A stretch of DNA of 64,000 nt from contig BCJU01000003.1 of the NCBI GenBank assembly GCA_001600355.1, forward strand, positions 3,042,519 to 3,106,518. Reading direction: 5' to 3'. Every line of letters begins with the position of its first letter. Positions within the stretch are counted from its first letter, which is position 1. A program made the position numbers and the translations under genes. Below the pieces are notes generated by a model. The model was not told where the DNA came from and ran no database searches. It saw only the letters and a list, made by a program, of their open reading frames with translations. The stretch is from Meira nashicola. Lineage: Eukaryota > Basidiomycota > Exobasidiomycetes > Exobasidiales > Brachybasidiaceae. Shown piece after piece: positions 52,801-61,677 of this stretch.

Positions 52801-53763
52801 GATGGAGGGGAAACTGCAAGTGGTAATCATACCTCAAATGTCAACGGAAGCATGATCAAATCACCTTCACGGATGTTATCTTCAAATCAAGGCTTCCTTC
52901 CTCCTATGGGTAACGTTGGCAAACGTGGTCCAAGTGGAGCAACGAATGAAGATCGTGCATGGTGTTGGAGAGAAGGTTGTCAAGATTGTCGTAGATTGAC
53001 GAGTGCAATGCAAATCACTGCAGAAGCTTTTCAAGTTGTTGCAGATGATTATCAATCACACGCTGAAGGTAGCTTATTCGATGTGCACGATAAAATGCAT
53101 AATTTAGCAAAAGCACATCAACAACAACAACCACTATTAGAAATTCATCGAAACGCTTTGGGAATGTATAGAGCAGCAACAGGTGAAAGAGCGAACGAAG
53201 AAGGTCATCTTGCAAATCATACTGTCTCGCAAGATACAAAATCAAATACAACGAGCAATGAAGTTATAGAGCCACATTTACATTCAAAACTTGCAGAAGG
53301 CATGGCGATTAGGTCTGAAACAGTTTTGAACGTGACGTTAAGCGAAATGGATCGTATTCATTCTCAACGTGTTCAAGATTGGAATGCACTTTCACGTGAA
53401 ATGTTGGACGAACAAATTGCATTTTATAAAGATATTTTACATCATTTGCAAATTGCAAGAAGCAAAGTTGGTGAAGCGTTAGGTACTTCTTCTTCTTCTA
53501 GATCAACAAATCATACAGCAACTAATAGTCAAACAAGTAATGAAAGTTCCATCTCAACTTCAGCCTCTCAAGCACGAGGTCCACTTTTACCTTCACCTTA
53601 TGAAGTGCAATTAGCACATCCGATCATTCAATCTGCACTCGAATTACCCAGTATGCAATTAACTGAGCCAAGTGCAGCTTCAAAGGCAATCCGACCAGTA
53701 GCATTGGCAGGAGAAGTATTGAGCGATTGGCTTGGTGGAAGTAGTGCAAGCAGAATTGTATAA
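49846..53763 (+). CDS. SH3-PX sorting nexin (SNX9-like, putative BAR)
   Basis: 1305 residues. A 440-residue disordered, Ser/Glu-rich N-terminus with a PIPPPKP motif near 35 precedes an SH3 domain at about 446-506 (RQARALYEFEG, then LAPGQVFEILKEDVQDGWS and GLIPQGWY). A second disordered linker leads to a PX domain at about 720-875, with VYRRFNQFRWLANHL and FPPMP, whose Arg residues bind phosphoinositides. Helical segments at about 980-1230 could form a BAR domain. SH3-PX-BAR proteins act in endocytosis and endosomal sorting or in cell polarity. Start taken as the first of two adjacent ATGs. It converges on the aminotransferase with a 58-bp gap. Confidence 0.82.
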   Translation: MMASSSTSTMNILSERNLNSISLRSNSTIQGTIKPIPPPKPSHLSTAFTGTLNSDALKSYIKQQTQRQSVASTSTNQRYYRKNYVSSLHYAHDTFKTSRESSTDEEDEDENAAWGTARQTPSPIPNKPGLIDIFAPLTIPGGDSMNLDAKNSFTIRADPIGRSQGDAIQTNMNDVETPTKTRRSPSDTHEDDKQVATIKLGKNEALNLMLSERDEIVSQGIHLREGSGNTARQPSMICSSEEGTIRSREPSILSRLSTFEDDFDEETYQIPPNNDNESYSSNGVELESTPRKNWMHARDGSAFERASPCNGPKSGFTRIHGEKSKINVSQTSIKESDEADTKTGLPSQSRGLPMLVAGPPPIRPKSVALKVSDIEDQAKAAIEEENITSTPKQEKSQAECELHVTGNSLSANTQQVSELNVTQPNVSKSNLSSRRREVERGTGRQARALYEFEGEPRFNELSLAPGQVFEILKEDVQDGWSLAAAEQKNVWTKGLIPQGWYTYIQEFTVSPNVDPNSARTTESTGTSLVVPMIRSHSSISATSNSGNRDESHNIRSRQDSSRPASGVGQMSSSFAEGKGALQILTQMKQYTATSNPHPQSGFRAMSGSKIQDPIREASVEEVPPESIEFTSNDSIVSGISSNGLSDQQHLTANDVIADTSMETNISTETAISTSWKPPGIFGGRSLNRFAPFVTSGAEHYILTDPSGKKVIQPATEDNDHQFAITYGYHGGPAWKYEGVSLIVEVHSPEVHVDDHGKEYTAYVIHTSFVLASEEQAEVQDLLLDPFKRPEEPSMTSSVYRRFNQFRWLANHLCKYYPSIMLTFPPMPSTNQGAGRLARFDEIFVERRRRHLQSWLSCVVRHPSLSKDAGVRFFLEAEEEGEEWLQAAKRMVQKENQLFKYDQLNPTSHIFASTTHPMFNFEANEAELEAKHMTKFSEVYERCMSNNNNESSGMLNTYKGFRSNTTKSSESYRQLSLSILRLITGSDGGETASGNHTSNVNGSMIKSPSRMLSSNQGFLPPMGNVGKRGPSGATNEDRAWCWREGCQDCRRLTSAMQITAEAFQVVADDYQSHAEGSLFDVHDKMHNLAKAHQQQQPLLEIHRNALGMYRAATGERANEEGHLANHTVSQDTKSNTTSNEVIEPHLHSKLAEGMAIRSETVLNVTLSEMDRIHSQRVQDWNALSREMLDEQIAFYKDILHHLQIARSKVGEALGTSSSSRSTNHTATNSQTSNESSISTSASQARGPLLPSPYEVQLAHPIIQSALELPSMQLTEPSAASKAIRPVALAGEVLSDWLGGSSASRIV

Positions 53764-53821
53764 ATACGCAATTCATATAATGTACACTATGCATTCAAAT
53801 GATAATGTTTAATGTTTTATT

Positions 53822-55444
53822 TTACAAACCCCAACCAGCACCATGTATTTTCCATAGATAAGTGAACAAGATCAGACGAGCAGCTAGCGTTTCCAATTTT
53901 ACACTCTCAACGTTGGCTATACTGAATCGTAAATCTCGATCATTTTGTGCTTCTTCTTGTGGTCGGAAGAATGAGCCGGGTAGAACCACAACTCCAACAA
54001 GAGCGGCCAAGCCTCGGGCTACTACTTCACTTGAAGTTGATTCGAAAGGATGTCTAACGTATGCATAGTACGCTCCCGCACTTAATCCTTCCCAGCCTAA
54101 ATCTTTCGGTGATACACTTTTATTAGAGCTAATGTCCTTCAATGAACCTAAAGAGGTGATCAACTCTTCCTGCCCATCAATTTTGAGTTGCCTCTTCACA
54201 TCTTCAAATGGAATTGATGTCTCGAGAGAAGAGAAGAACGTTTTCCGTCTCTGTGCTAAATCATTAGCGGTTTCCAAACGCCATGCTTGATGTTCTTCAT
54301 CTTGTATACATCTTGCAACTGCACGTTGCGTATCTGTTCTGGCTGGACAAATTTGCATATTATCTAGACTTTTTGCAAAGCTACCAAATCTTGTTCGTTT
54401 TACACCATTTTGATCAACTTCTTCGCTTATCAATAAAGAAGGATGTGCGATTATCGCTCCTAAACGATGACCTGGAATTGCATATGATTTGGAAAATGAA
54501 TGTATTGAGATCACACAATCTCTCCAGTTGTCTTTGCCGTTCATTTCAAACAGATCATGTGCTCTTGCCAGCTGTCGCTGTTTTGATGATTCATTCGCTG
54601 TAGCATTTGCATCCCCATCTCCTTCCAAGAGGAAATCTCTGTATGTTTCATCCAATATCAAAGCAATGTTTTTCGACCGACAGATTTCTGCAAATTGTCG
54701 AAGCAAAGAAGCCGGATATATGCTTCCGGTTGGATTATTTGGAGTGACGAGAACGACAGCTTTTATCCTAGATTTGATTCCTTGCTTTCCATTGTGTTTC
54801 TCTAAAAGTTTTCTGAGTGCTTCTGGCTCGGGTCTGAAGGAAGGTGATTTGGTGGATAAAGGGATAACATTGATACCAAGAGAAGCCAAAGTCATTTGAT
54901 GATTAAAGTACCAAGGTGTCGGTAATACGATTGCTTCTCCAGGACTGGCGAGAGAATGAAATGTGACGGCTGCTGCTAAATTTGCACCAGCAGTAATGGC
55001 AACTTCATTGAAAGATACATCACCTCCATATCTTTTCACTATATCGTCTGCCAAAGCTTTACGAAGTTGTTCATCTCCAAATACACCACCATAGCCATGC
55101 GTTTCCATTGGTTTGGCAATACGTTCTTCTTCCATGCAATCTAATAATCTCTTTTGAGGAGCATGTCCAGGCACACCTTGAGCAAGGTTGAGTAGCGGTT
55201 GCAAGGGTTCTACAGATGAACTTTGAATATGAAATGGTGATGATTGACTCGGATAGCTTGCGGCCCATGCTTTTGCCATCGGAACCGGCGGCTCAGGTGT
55301 ATTTATGCTGAGCTGTTCGTTCAAGCCATAAGAAGGAGAGAATGTTTGAGTGATTGAAGACATTCTTATTGTACGTCTAGTGATGTTGGATTTGTTTAGA
55401 TTTTGTAACAACCTTGGAATGAAGATACTAGTACGTGAATGCAT
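53822..55444 (-). CDS. Class I/II PLP-dependent aminotransferase, probably mitochondrial
   Basis: 540 residues from the first true ATG at 55444; the frame continues upstream to a GTG, but that is not a plausible start. Residues 1-27 (MHSRTSIFIPRLLQNLNK) are basic and amphipathic like a mitochondrial presequence; a second ATG at 55363 would give a cytosolic form starting MSSITQTF. Fold-type I landmarks are LNLAQGVPGH, THGYGGVFGDEQLRKAL, VTPNNPTGSIYP, LDETYRDFL, and SFSKSYAIPGHRLGA with the PLP lysine at about residue 319. A Ser/Asn-rich loop follows the DETY motif. Family members act on aspartate, aromatic or kynurenine-type substrates; specificity cannot be read here. Confidence 0.85.
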   Translation of the reverse strand: MHSRTSIFIPRLLQNLNKSNITRRTIRMSSITQTFSPSYGLNEQLSINTPEPPVPMAKAWAASYPSQSSPFHIQSSSVEPLQPLLNLAQGVPGHAPQKRLLDCMEEERIAKPMETHGYGGVFGDEQLRKALADDIVKRYGGDVSFNEVAITAGANLAAAVTFHSLASPGEAIVLPTPWYFNHQMTLASLGINVIPLSTKSPSFRPEPEALRKLLEKHNGKQGIKSRIKAVVLVTPNNPTGSIYPASLLRQFAEICRSKNIALILDETYRDFLLEGDGDANATANESSKQRQLARAHDLFEMNGKDNWRDCVISIHSFSKSYAIPGHRLGAIIAHPSLLISEEVDQNGVKRTRFGSFAKSLDNMQICPARTDTQRAVARCIQDEEHQAWRLETANDLAQRRKTFFSSLETSIPFEDVKRQLKIDGQEELITSLGSLKDISSNKSVSPKDLGWEGLSAGAYYAYVRHPFESTSSEVVARGLAALVGVVVLPGSFFRPQEEAQNDRDLRFSIANVESVKLETLAARLILFTYLWKIHGAGWGL

Positions 55445-55981
55445 TCGAAGATGACATTCATCTATTTTGTATATCTGTTGAAAGTGATGATAGAGAGAGC
55501 ATAAAGGCGAATCGGTACTTAAACCTACAAATAAGCGTGGGGGAGGCAAAATGACTGTATTCGACCTCACGCGCCTCGCTCATATTGTTCTATTTTATTC
55601 ACTCTCCTTCGCGGTACCGTCACCTTTCACCTTATATATTTGCCATTAAGCAGGAAGGTACTCATAGAGTAACATTCAATTTGCTCAGCACGCAATTATG
55701 ACTGCCTTTTTACTTCTGGCGAATACTTCATTCTCAGCTCAAACTTCAGCCCTCGCTTATTCTTTATACTGATCAATTTGCTACTCCATATTGTATATAT
55801 AATTCATCATTCTTATATAAAAGTTTTTCACTCTCTTCTACAACAATCATTCCAGTTTTTTCCACATCACACTTTTTTTTTCTCTGCTAAATACCTTTCA
55901 TTAGTTCCTACAATCCCTACTCGTTCTATCGCTTCAGCAAAAGTTGCATCAATCATATCAAGTGAACATTTCAAAGCAAAA
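55445..55981. promoter_or_regulatory. Spacer and first copy of the duplicated promoter block
   Basis: Holds the aminotransferase promoter side (TATATATTTG near 55634) and, from about 55741 to 55870, the first copy of a block with TTGTATATATAATTC and a TATATAAAAG box near 55815, then a pyrimidine-rich leader. The same block recurs at about 57560-57690 and 58681-58810. Confidence 0.6.
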
Positions 55982-57410
55982 ATGGAAAAAAAAAAAAGAT
56001 TCCATTCTGCTCTTAGAGACTTGGCTTGATAAAATGAGCCTCGATCGATCTCTAGTAATGGTCTTGTCACCAAAAAATTTAACGCAAGAGTGGAAAAACG
56101 TTGATAGACCAAGTAATTATCAATGCAACACATTCGTGCTTCAGTGCGCAGTCTATTATCAAAGCTATTACATCGGGAGCGAGAGTCTTTTTAAAGAGTT
56201 CAAGTATGATTTTCGCTTTTGGAATCTAAACACGTTCCGTAATACCTCTAAAATCTTCCTTGAGGTACTTCAGAGCAATTTACGCTACAGAGGTGTGTTT
56301 ACAGGAAGTGGGGGTACGATACGTGATCAACTGTATTTGCTTAGTTGTCGTCAAGAGCCGTTGACTTGGGATGAAGAAGATATTCAAAGACACTTCAAGT
56401 ATTCATCGCCAGAATTCCAAGAGAAAGTCATCAGAGAAGGACTTTTACCAAACGATATTTTATCAACTCTTGTGTCAACGGAGCAAAAAATGACAAACAA
56501 ACCATCACCTGATTTTGTTGATAAAGCTTTTCAAAATGTTCAAGTTGAAAAGGAAGTAGAAAAAAATGATGAAAATCAGCTAAAAGATGATCAATCGTCA
56601 GCTTGTCAAATTAATTGTAAGGATCGAAATGTTCCAAGTGATGGTTTAGATCATTTCTTTCTCTTCAAATTTAGTAAAGTTTGGGACAAGAAAGATAATT
56701 ATACGGGCGATTTATATGATAGTCTCTACTACAAGGTTCTCTTATTCGAACAAAAGGCAGAAGGTGCTAAGATTCCAACTGATCAATGGTCAATGTGTTT
56801 TAAAGAAATTCTTAGTGGCGAAGCACAACGTTTTACTCTTCGTGAATTCAACTATAATTGTGCATATACAAAACTTATTGAAGCTTTAACGGAACGTTTT
56901 GAGTCATTAGAAAAAAAGCAATATCTTTTAGACGTTTGGGAACAAACTGTAAGGTATTCAAAGCTTGACCTTCAAAGCTTAGAATCATTAGTCAAAAAAT
57001 TACGTACCTTACAATATGCATTAGGAGGAGGACATTTTGCAACAGACACTTTTATCATAGATGGCTTATTACGTGCTTATCGTGGAATGCCTAAGCTTAT
57101 GCAGCTATATCGAGAATTACCTCAAAATTTGAAGTAATTTATACTGCCTTTCGCCAAAAGCTCGACCCAAATGTCAAAACAAAGTACACTGAATCAGTAA
57201 TTTCCGTTGATACTCTTTCGTCCGATTAGGACCTTAAATAAAATTTTAGCTGTTTTCATTTTTAAATGTTTCGAATTTTCTTTAATATCAAAAACTTATA
57301 TCTGAACGTCAAATAAATAAAATTGATCTGATTGAGTCATAGAAGGAAAGATACGGGTTTATTTCACCCCTATGATACCACCTTGCTATCCTTCTTTATT
57401 CTTTTTAACT
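55611..57410 (+). repeat. Tandem repeat unit 1 of the Gag-like family
   Basis: Starts at a GGTACCG word (55611-55620) that recurs at each unit start, and includes promoter block, coding part and 3' flank. The 3' flank (ATAAATAAAATTGATCTGA near 57315) is matched in unit 2. Units are arranged head to tail. Confidence 0.7.
55982..57229 (+). pseudogene. Gag-like family copy 1, two homopolymer frameshifts
   Basis: The long frame (55998-57137) encodes both halves of the family: an N-terminal half with TFVLQCAVYYQSYY and LRYRGVFTGSGGT, and a C-terminal half with KLIEALTERFESLEKKQYLL, FIIDGLLRAYRGMP and a P-x-N-F-E-like end, which resembles retrotransposon Gag capsid domains. The expected start ATG at 55982 is out of frame because of a 12-A run at 55986-55997; removing one A from that count would align it. 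Near the end, a TTT run at 57128-57130 is one T short relative to copy 3, moving the stop to 57137 instead of the homologous TAG at 57227-57229. Function unknown; Gag resemblance is inference. Confidence 0.65.
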
Positions 57411-58527
57411 CGCGGTACCGAGAAAACACTTCCCTTTTTCCTGAAGCAGGAAGCTTGTCATGAATGACTCATTTTTACTTCGTTCTTATACCTTTAGTTT
57501 GAATTGCTCAGCACATTTTTTTACCGCAGGCTTCCTTGCCGTTTTTTGGTTCTCAGCTAAAACTTCAGCCCTCGCTTATCTATTATACTGATCATTTTGC
57601 TACTCCATATTGTATATATAATTCATCATTCTTGTATAAAAGTTTTTTCACTCTCTTCTACAACAATCATTCCAGTTTTTCCACATCACACTCGAAATTT
57701 CTTCTACTGAATACCCTTCTTTAAACCCTACAATTCATTCTCGTTCTCAACCATATCAAGTGAACATTTTAAAGCAAAAAAGACAGACCAAAATAGTACC
57801 ACTTTGCTCTTAGAAGCTTGGCTTGACAAGTTTAATCTCGATCGAATTTTAATTGCAATCTTAGAAAGAGAAGCAACATCAAAATCTTTACAAACATGTC
57901 TGAATAAACGTGAAGTCAACACTTTCGTCCTTAGAAGTACAGCCTTTTATCAAACCTATTGCAGAGGTAAAAGAATACTTTTTCAAGAATTCAAACACGA
58001 TTTCAGGAGCGCCCCAGAAAAACTTAAACGGGCTGATAAGACATTCCTTCAAGTATTAGACAACTCATTACGCTATCATGGTGTATATACAGGTAGTGAG
58101 GGCACGTTATATGATCAACTCATTAAACTTGCTAAACGTCAAGAGCCATTGACTTGGGATAAAAAAGATCTTCAAGGAACCTTCAAGCATTTTTCACAAG
58201 CATTTCAAGAAGAAATCATCTCAGAAGGACTTTCACCAGAAGATGTCTTAACGACTCTCACAACAACGGATCAAAAATTGGCATACGAACCAACACCTGA
58301 TTCTGTTGATAAAGCTAATAAAAATATTTAATTTGAGAAGAAAGTGAAAAGCGTGGTGATCAAAGTAGCCCTTCTTATTCCTAAAAGTTTCAAATTCTTC
58401 TCTATTTCATAAACTTGTATCTAAACGTCAAAAAAATAAAATTGATTTAAAAGAGTCGTGAAAGGGAAAAAAGAGTTTTAACTCTCCCCTATAATACCAC
58501 CTTGCTATTCTTTATTCTTTTTAATTA
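57411..58527 (+). repeat. Tandem repeat unit 2 of the Gag-like family
   Basis: Begins CGCGGTACCG at 57411, with a GAAGCAGGAAG word, the promoter block (57560-57690), a shortened coding part and a 3' flank like that of unit 1 (AACGTCAAAAAAATAAAATTG near 58425). It is about 700 bp shorter than unit 1 because the C-terminal half of the gene is gone. Confidence 0.7.
57780..58331 (+). pseudogene. Gag-like family copy 2, start codon lost, C-terminal half missing
   Basis: Where copy 3 has ATG ACA, this copy reads AAG ACA (57780-57785), and no ATG occurs in frame anywhere in the remaining 183 codons. The frame encodes the N-terminal half only (TFVLRSTAFYQTYC, LRYHGVYTGSEGT, LTWDKKDLQGTFKHFS). It ends in TAA at 58329-58331, where copy 1 has CAA in the aligned stretch (AATGTTCAAGTTGA against AATATTTAATTTGA). 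The whole C-terminal Gag-like half is absent. This copy cannot make the family protein from ATG; its promoter and leader are still well preserved. Confidence 0.7.
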
Positions 58528-60290
58528 GTGGTACCGAGAGAATTCATTTCCTTTTTTTTCCAGAAGCAGGAAGTTTATCATAAATGACTCATTTCTCCTT
58601 TATTCTTATACCTTTGGTTTAAATTGCTCAGCAAATCATTTTTACCGCAGGCATCCGTGCCGTTTTTTCGTTCTCAGCTAAAACTTCAGCCCTCGCTTAT
58701 TTCTTATACTGATCAATTTGCTACTCCATATTATATATATAATTCATCATTCTTAAATAAACGTTTCTTCACTCTCTTCCACAACAATCGATCCAGTTTT
58801 TCCACATCACACTTTAAATTCTTTCTACTAAATACCATTTCTTAGCTCCTACAATTCCTTCTCGTTCTATTGCTTCGGAGAAAGTTGCATCAACCAGGTC
58901 AAGTGAAAAATTTTATACAAAAATGACATCTGATAATTATTTGCTCTTAGAATCTTGGCTTGACAAACTTGGCCTCCATCGATCTCTAGTAACGGCCTTA
59001 ACACCTATGAACTTAAAGCAAGCTTGGAAAGACGATGCTACTCCAAGTAACCCTTTTTGCAACACATTCGTGCTTCAGTGCGCAGTCTATTATCAAAGCT
59101 ATTACACCGGGAGCGAGAGTCTTTTTCAAGAGTTCAAGCATGATTTTCGCTTTTGGGATCTAGACTCATTCAGTGTTACCTCCAAGATCTTCCTTGATGC
59201 ACTTCGGAGCAATTTACGCTACAGAGGTGTCTATACAGGAAGTGCGGGTACAGTACATGAACAACTGTATATGCTCACTTGTTATCAAGAGCCGTTAGCT
59301 TGGGATGAAAAAGATCTTCAAAAAAGCTTCAAGCATTTGTCGCCAGAATTCCAAGAGAAAGTTATCTCAAAAGAACTTTTACCAAAAGATGTTTTATCAA
59401 CTCTTGTAACAAAACAGCAAAGTTCAACAGAAAATGAGGTGAAAAGCATGGTTAAAGAAGATCATTCAAAGGAAGTAGAAAGTGAAGAAGATCATTCAAA
59501 CAAAGTAGAAAGTAAAGCAAAAGACAAAAGACAAAAGCTCGCAAAGCAATGACTCAAATGTAGCAGTATTAGACAAGGCCACCAAGACGCATCGTACTGA
59601 AGCAGACTGTCTTATTCAATTTGCCGAAAATTGGCGTAATGAAGATGATTATACTGGTGATTTATTTGATAATCTCGATTACAAGATTAAAGAATCTAAA
59701 TGGATCATGAACATCCTTCAAATTGAATCGGATTATTGGCCTTATTGCTTCCAATACATCCTTCGTAAACAAGCAAAACATTTTGCTCGTGATAATTTTG
59801 AAAGTGAATTGTCATTTGATCAAATAGTTGAAGCTTTAAAAGATCAATTCGAAACTGCTGAGAGAAAGCAATATCATCGTTTCATCTGGACAAATGTCAC
59901 TTTCAAATCAATCGAAAGCGAAAATCTTACGAAAAGTAAATCAGAAGTCTTGCAAGCTCTCATCACAAAAATACGTGCATGTCAATTTGCATTAGGAGAC
60001 CAATATGCTGCAAACGTTCATATCGTTGATTGTTTATTACGTGCTTGTCGTGATGAACCTTATTTGGCCTTAGCTTACGATAACATTCCCAGAAACTTTG
60101 AAGCTGCTTGTGCTGTACTGCATAAAGCATTAGAAGGTAGAACAAGATTTAACGGTACTACTTCTGTATTTACCGATGAATCCAGCACGATTGACTAAGA
60201 CGTATTGGGTTATTACCATGTTCCTCTTATTTTTTCTCAACAATCACCAAACTGTAATTAGTCTGAACTGAATAAAATTAATCCATAAAG
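58528..60290 (+). repeat. Tandem repeat unit 3 of the Gag-like family
   Basis: Begins with GTGGTACCGAGAG at about 58528, then GAAGCAGGAAG, the promoter block (58681-58810), both coding halves and an ATAAAATTAATC 3' flank near 60270, at which point similarity to the other units ends. This is the last unit; unrelated sequence follows. Confidence 0.65.
58923..60198 (+). pseudogene. Gag-like family copy 3, frameshift between the two halves
   Basis: The ATG at 58923 is in a good context and opens a 209-codon N-terminal half (LLLESWLDKLGLH, TFVLQCAVYYQSYY, LRYRGVYTGSAGT) ending in a Lys/Glu/Ser linker and TGA at 59550-59552. The C-terminal half continues in the +1 frame with no break (DNLDYKIKESKW, QIVEALKDQFETAERKQY, VHIVDCLLRACRDEP, NFEAACAVLHKALEG) to TAA at 60196-60198. 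The two frames overlap only within about 40 nt of A-rich sequence (59510-59550). It could be a one-base indel, or a +1 ribosomal frameshift as in some Gag-type genes. No intron signals fit. It is the least damaged copy and could yield two separate proteins. Confidence 0.6.
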
Positions 60291-60321
60291 AGCCGTGACA
60301 AGATTTCCCATTCAACGTTGT

Positions 60322-61677
60322 CTAATCGTTCACATCCATTGATTCGATGCATAAAAGTGCAGCTTGTATGAATAAGCTCACATCATTTGCATTCATTGCA
60401 TCTTCCATGCTTGATCGAATAATAGTGCTTTTTGATGCGATTCGATCTGTTAATAAGCGCCCAGTTGCAGTTTCGAATTCAAACGAAGTCATTTGTCCGC
60501 CCAAAGTATCGAAATGCACGATAACTGCAACCTCTTCACAGACTTGTCTAGCATTTTTGTTGGTGACAGAATACAGTATACGCATACTTGATTCTGTGGG
60601 TGCATCAATTGATTCAACACCCATCAAACCTTGGAATAATCTAATTCGAGCTCTATGATCACGACAAATTGCTTCAACTTTACGATCTCTTTGCTTCTCT
60701 GCTCCTGCTTTTGCTTCTCTTGCAAGCTTTTCAGCAGCACTCTTTTCGGCATTAAGTCTATCAACAGTCTGCAGACTATTTGCCAATTGTCTCTTTGCAC
60801 TTTCGATCGATTTGAGAAGGTTAGATTGATTCATTTCTAAACTTTCCATTTCGATCAATTGTTCGTTAAGTACATCTTCTGCTTCTTCTTGAGTGAATGT
60901 ACCAATCGAAGGTACAATTGTGCCATTTTGTCCTTTTTCAATTTCTGCTCCAATTCCACGAACTGCTTTCAATCGAGCAAGTTCAAGTTCAATATCTTGT
61001 ATACGATTGAGAAATGTTTGTGCTTCTCGTACTCCAGAATCCAAACCTTCAAAATTGTCAAATTGTTCACATATTCTTTCGATCTCTTTACGTAATTCTT
61101 TTGATTTATGCTTTCTCGCTTGTAATTGCGTCTTTAATTCTCGTACCTCTGTCTCTAATTGTCGAACATCAGATACGGTATACACTGTTTGCGTATCATC
61201 ATTGGTATCATGCACAAATATGGATCGGGTTTCCTGTTCAAGTTGAATCATTTTCAATCTTCTGAAATAGTCACCAATAGCACGTTCTTCTTCTTCCAAT
61301 CCGATTGGCCATTGTTTGAAAGATTCCCAAGCTGGATCTAGAAAAGAATGATTATCCTGCGCATCACCACCAACATCATCTTCATTGTTTGTTCGACGCG
61401 AAGGACTTTGAGTTGATCGACGTCGGCGTTTTGTAGACCGTTGTAAGAGATTTGATTGTAAAGACTTTTGAAGAGATAGCAAAGAATTCGATTCTATACG
61501 TGTCGATAAATTCTTTATGATTTCTTGAACATCTTCTGTGGATGTGGAAGCTCTCTTACTTTTTCTGCTAACCTTTGAATTTGTATTTGCATCTATCTCC
61601 CTCAAAGATCTATCGCTACTCCCTCTACTTTTTCGAGATTCATGAGTATTGTGCGAGGATATACTTGCAGAAGACAT
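60322..61677 (-). CDS. Sos7-like kinetochore coiled-coil protein
   Basis: 451 residues. A disordered, basic, Ser-rich N-terminus (1-110) with KRRRR precedes the block EEERAIGDYFRRLKMIQLEQ followed by ETR, which matches the conserved head of Sos7-type kinetochore proteins (YFxKLKFxYLEQET). A long coiled coil follows at about 168-330, then a compact C-terminal domain (LFQGLMGVESID, VIVHFDTLGGQMTSFEF) that may be RWD-like. Sos7 (Kre28/Zwint-type) binds the KNL1/Spc105 scaffold at the outer kinetochore. The assignment rests on the short head motif and overall layout. It shares an ACGCGT-bearing divergent promoter with the zinc-finger gene, as expected for a cell-cycle gene. Confidence 0.6.
   Translation of the reverse strand: MSSASISSHNTHESRKSRGSSDRSLREIDANTNSKVSRKSKRASTSTEDVQEIIKNLSTRIESNSLLSLQKSLQSNLLQRSTKRRRRSTQSPSRRTNNEDDVGGDAQDNHSFLDPAWESFKQWPIGLEEEERAIGDYFRRLKMIQLEQETRSIFVHDTNDDTQTVYTVSDVRQLETEVRELKTQLQARKHKSKELRKEIERICEQFDNFEGLDSGVREAQTFLNRIQDIELELARLKAVRGIGAEIEKGQNGTIVPSIGTFTQEEAEDVLNEQLIEMESLEMNQSNLLKSIESAKRQLANSLQTVDRLNAEKSAAEKLAREAKAGAEKQRDRKVEAICRDHRARIRLFQGLMGVESIDAPTESSMRILYSVTNKNARQVCEEVAVIVHFDTLGGQMTSFEFETATGRLLTDRIASKSTIIRSSMEDAMNANDVSLFIQAALLCIESMDVND

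Noticed and set aside
55445..55570. 42-codon N-terminal extension of the aminotransferase
   Set aside because: The frame opens with GTG, not ATG; the first ATG is at 55444 and gives a presequence-like start.
59400..59700. Intron joining the halves of Gag-like copy 3
   Set aside because: No GTRAGT donor or clear branch site and acceptor in the linker; a frameshift fits better.
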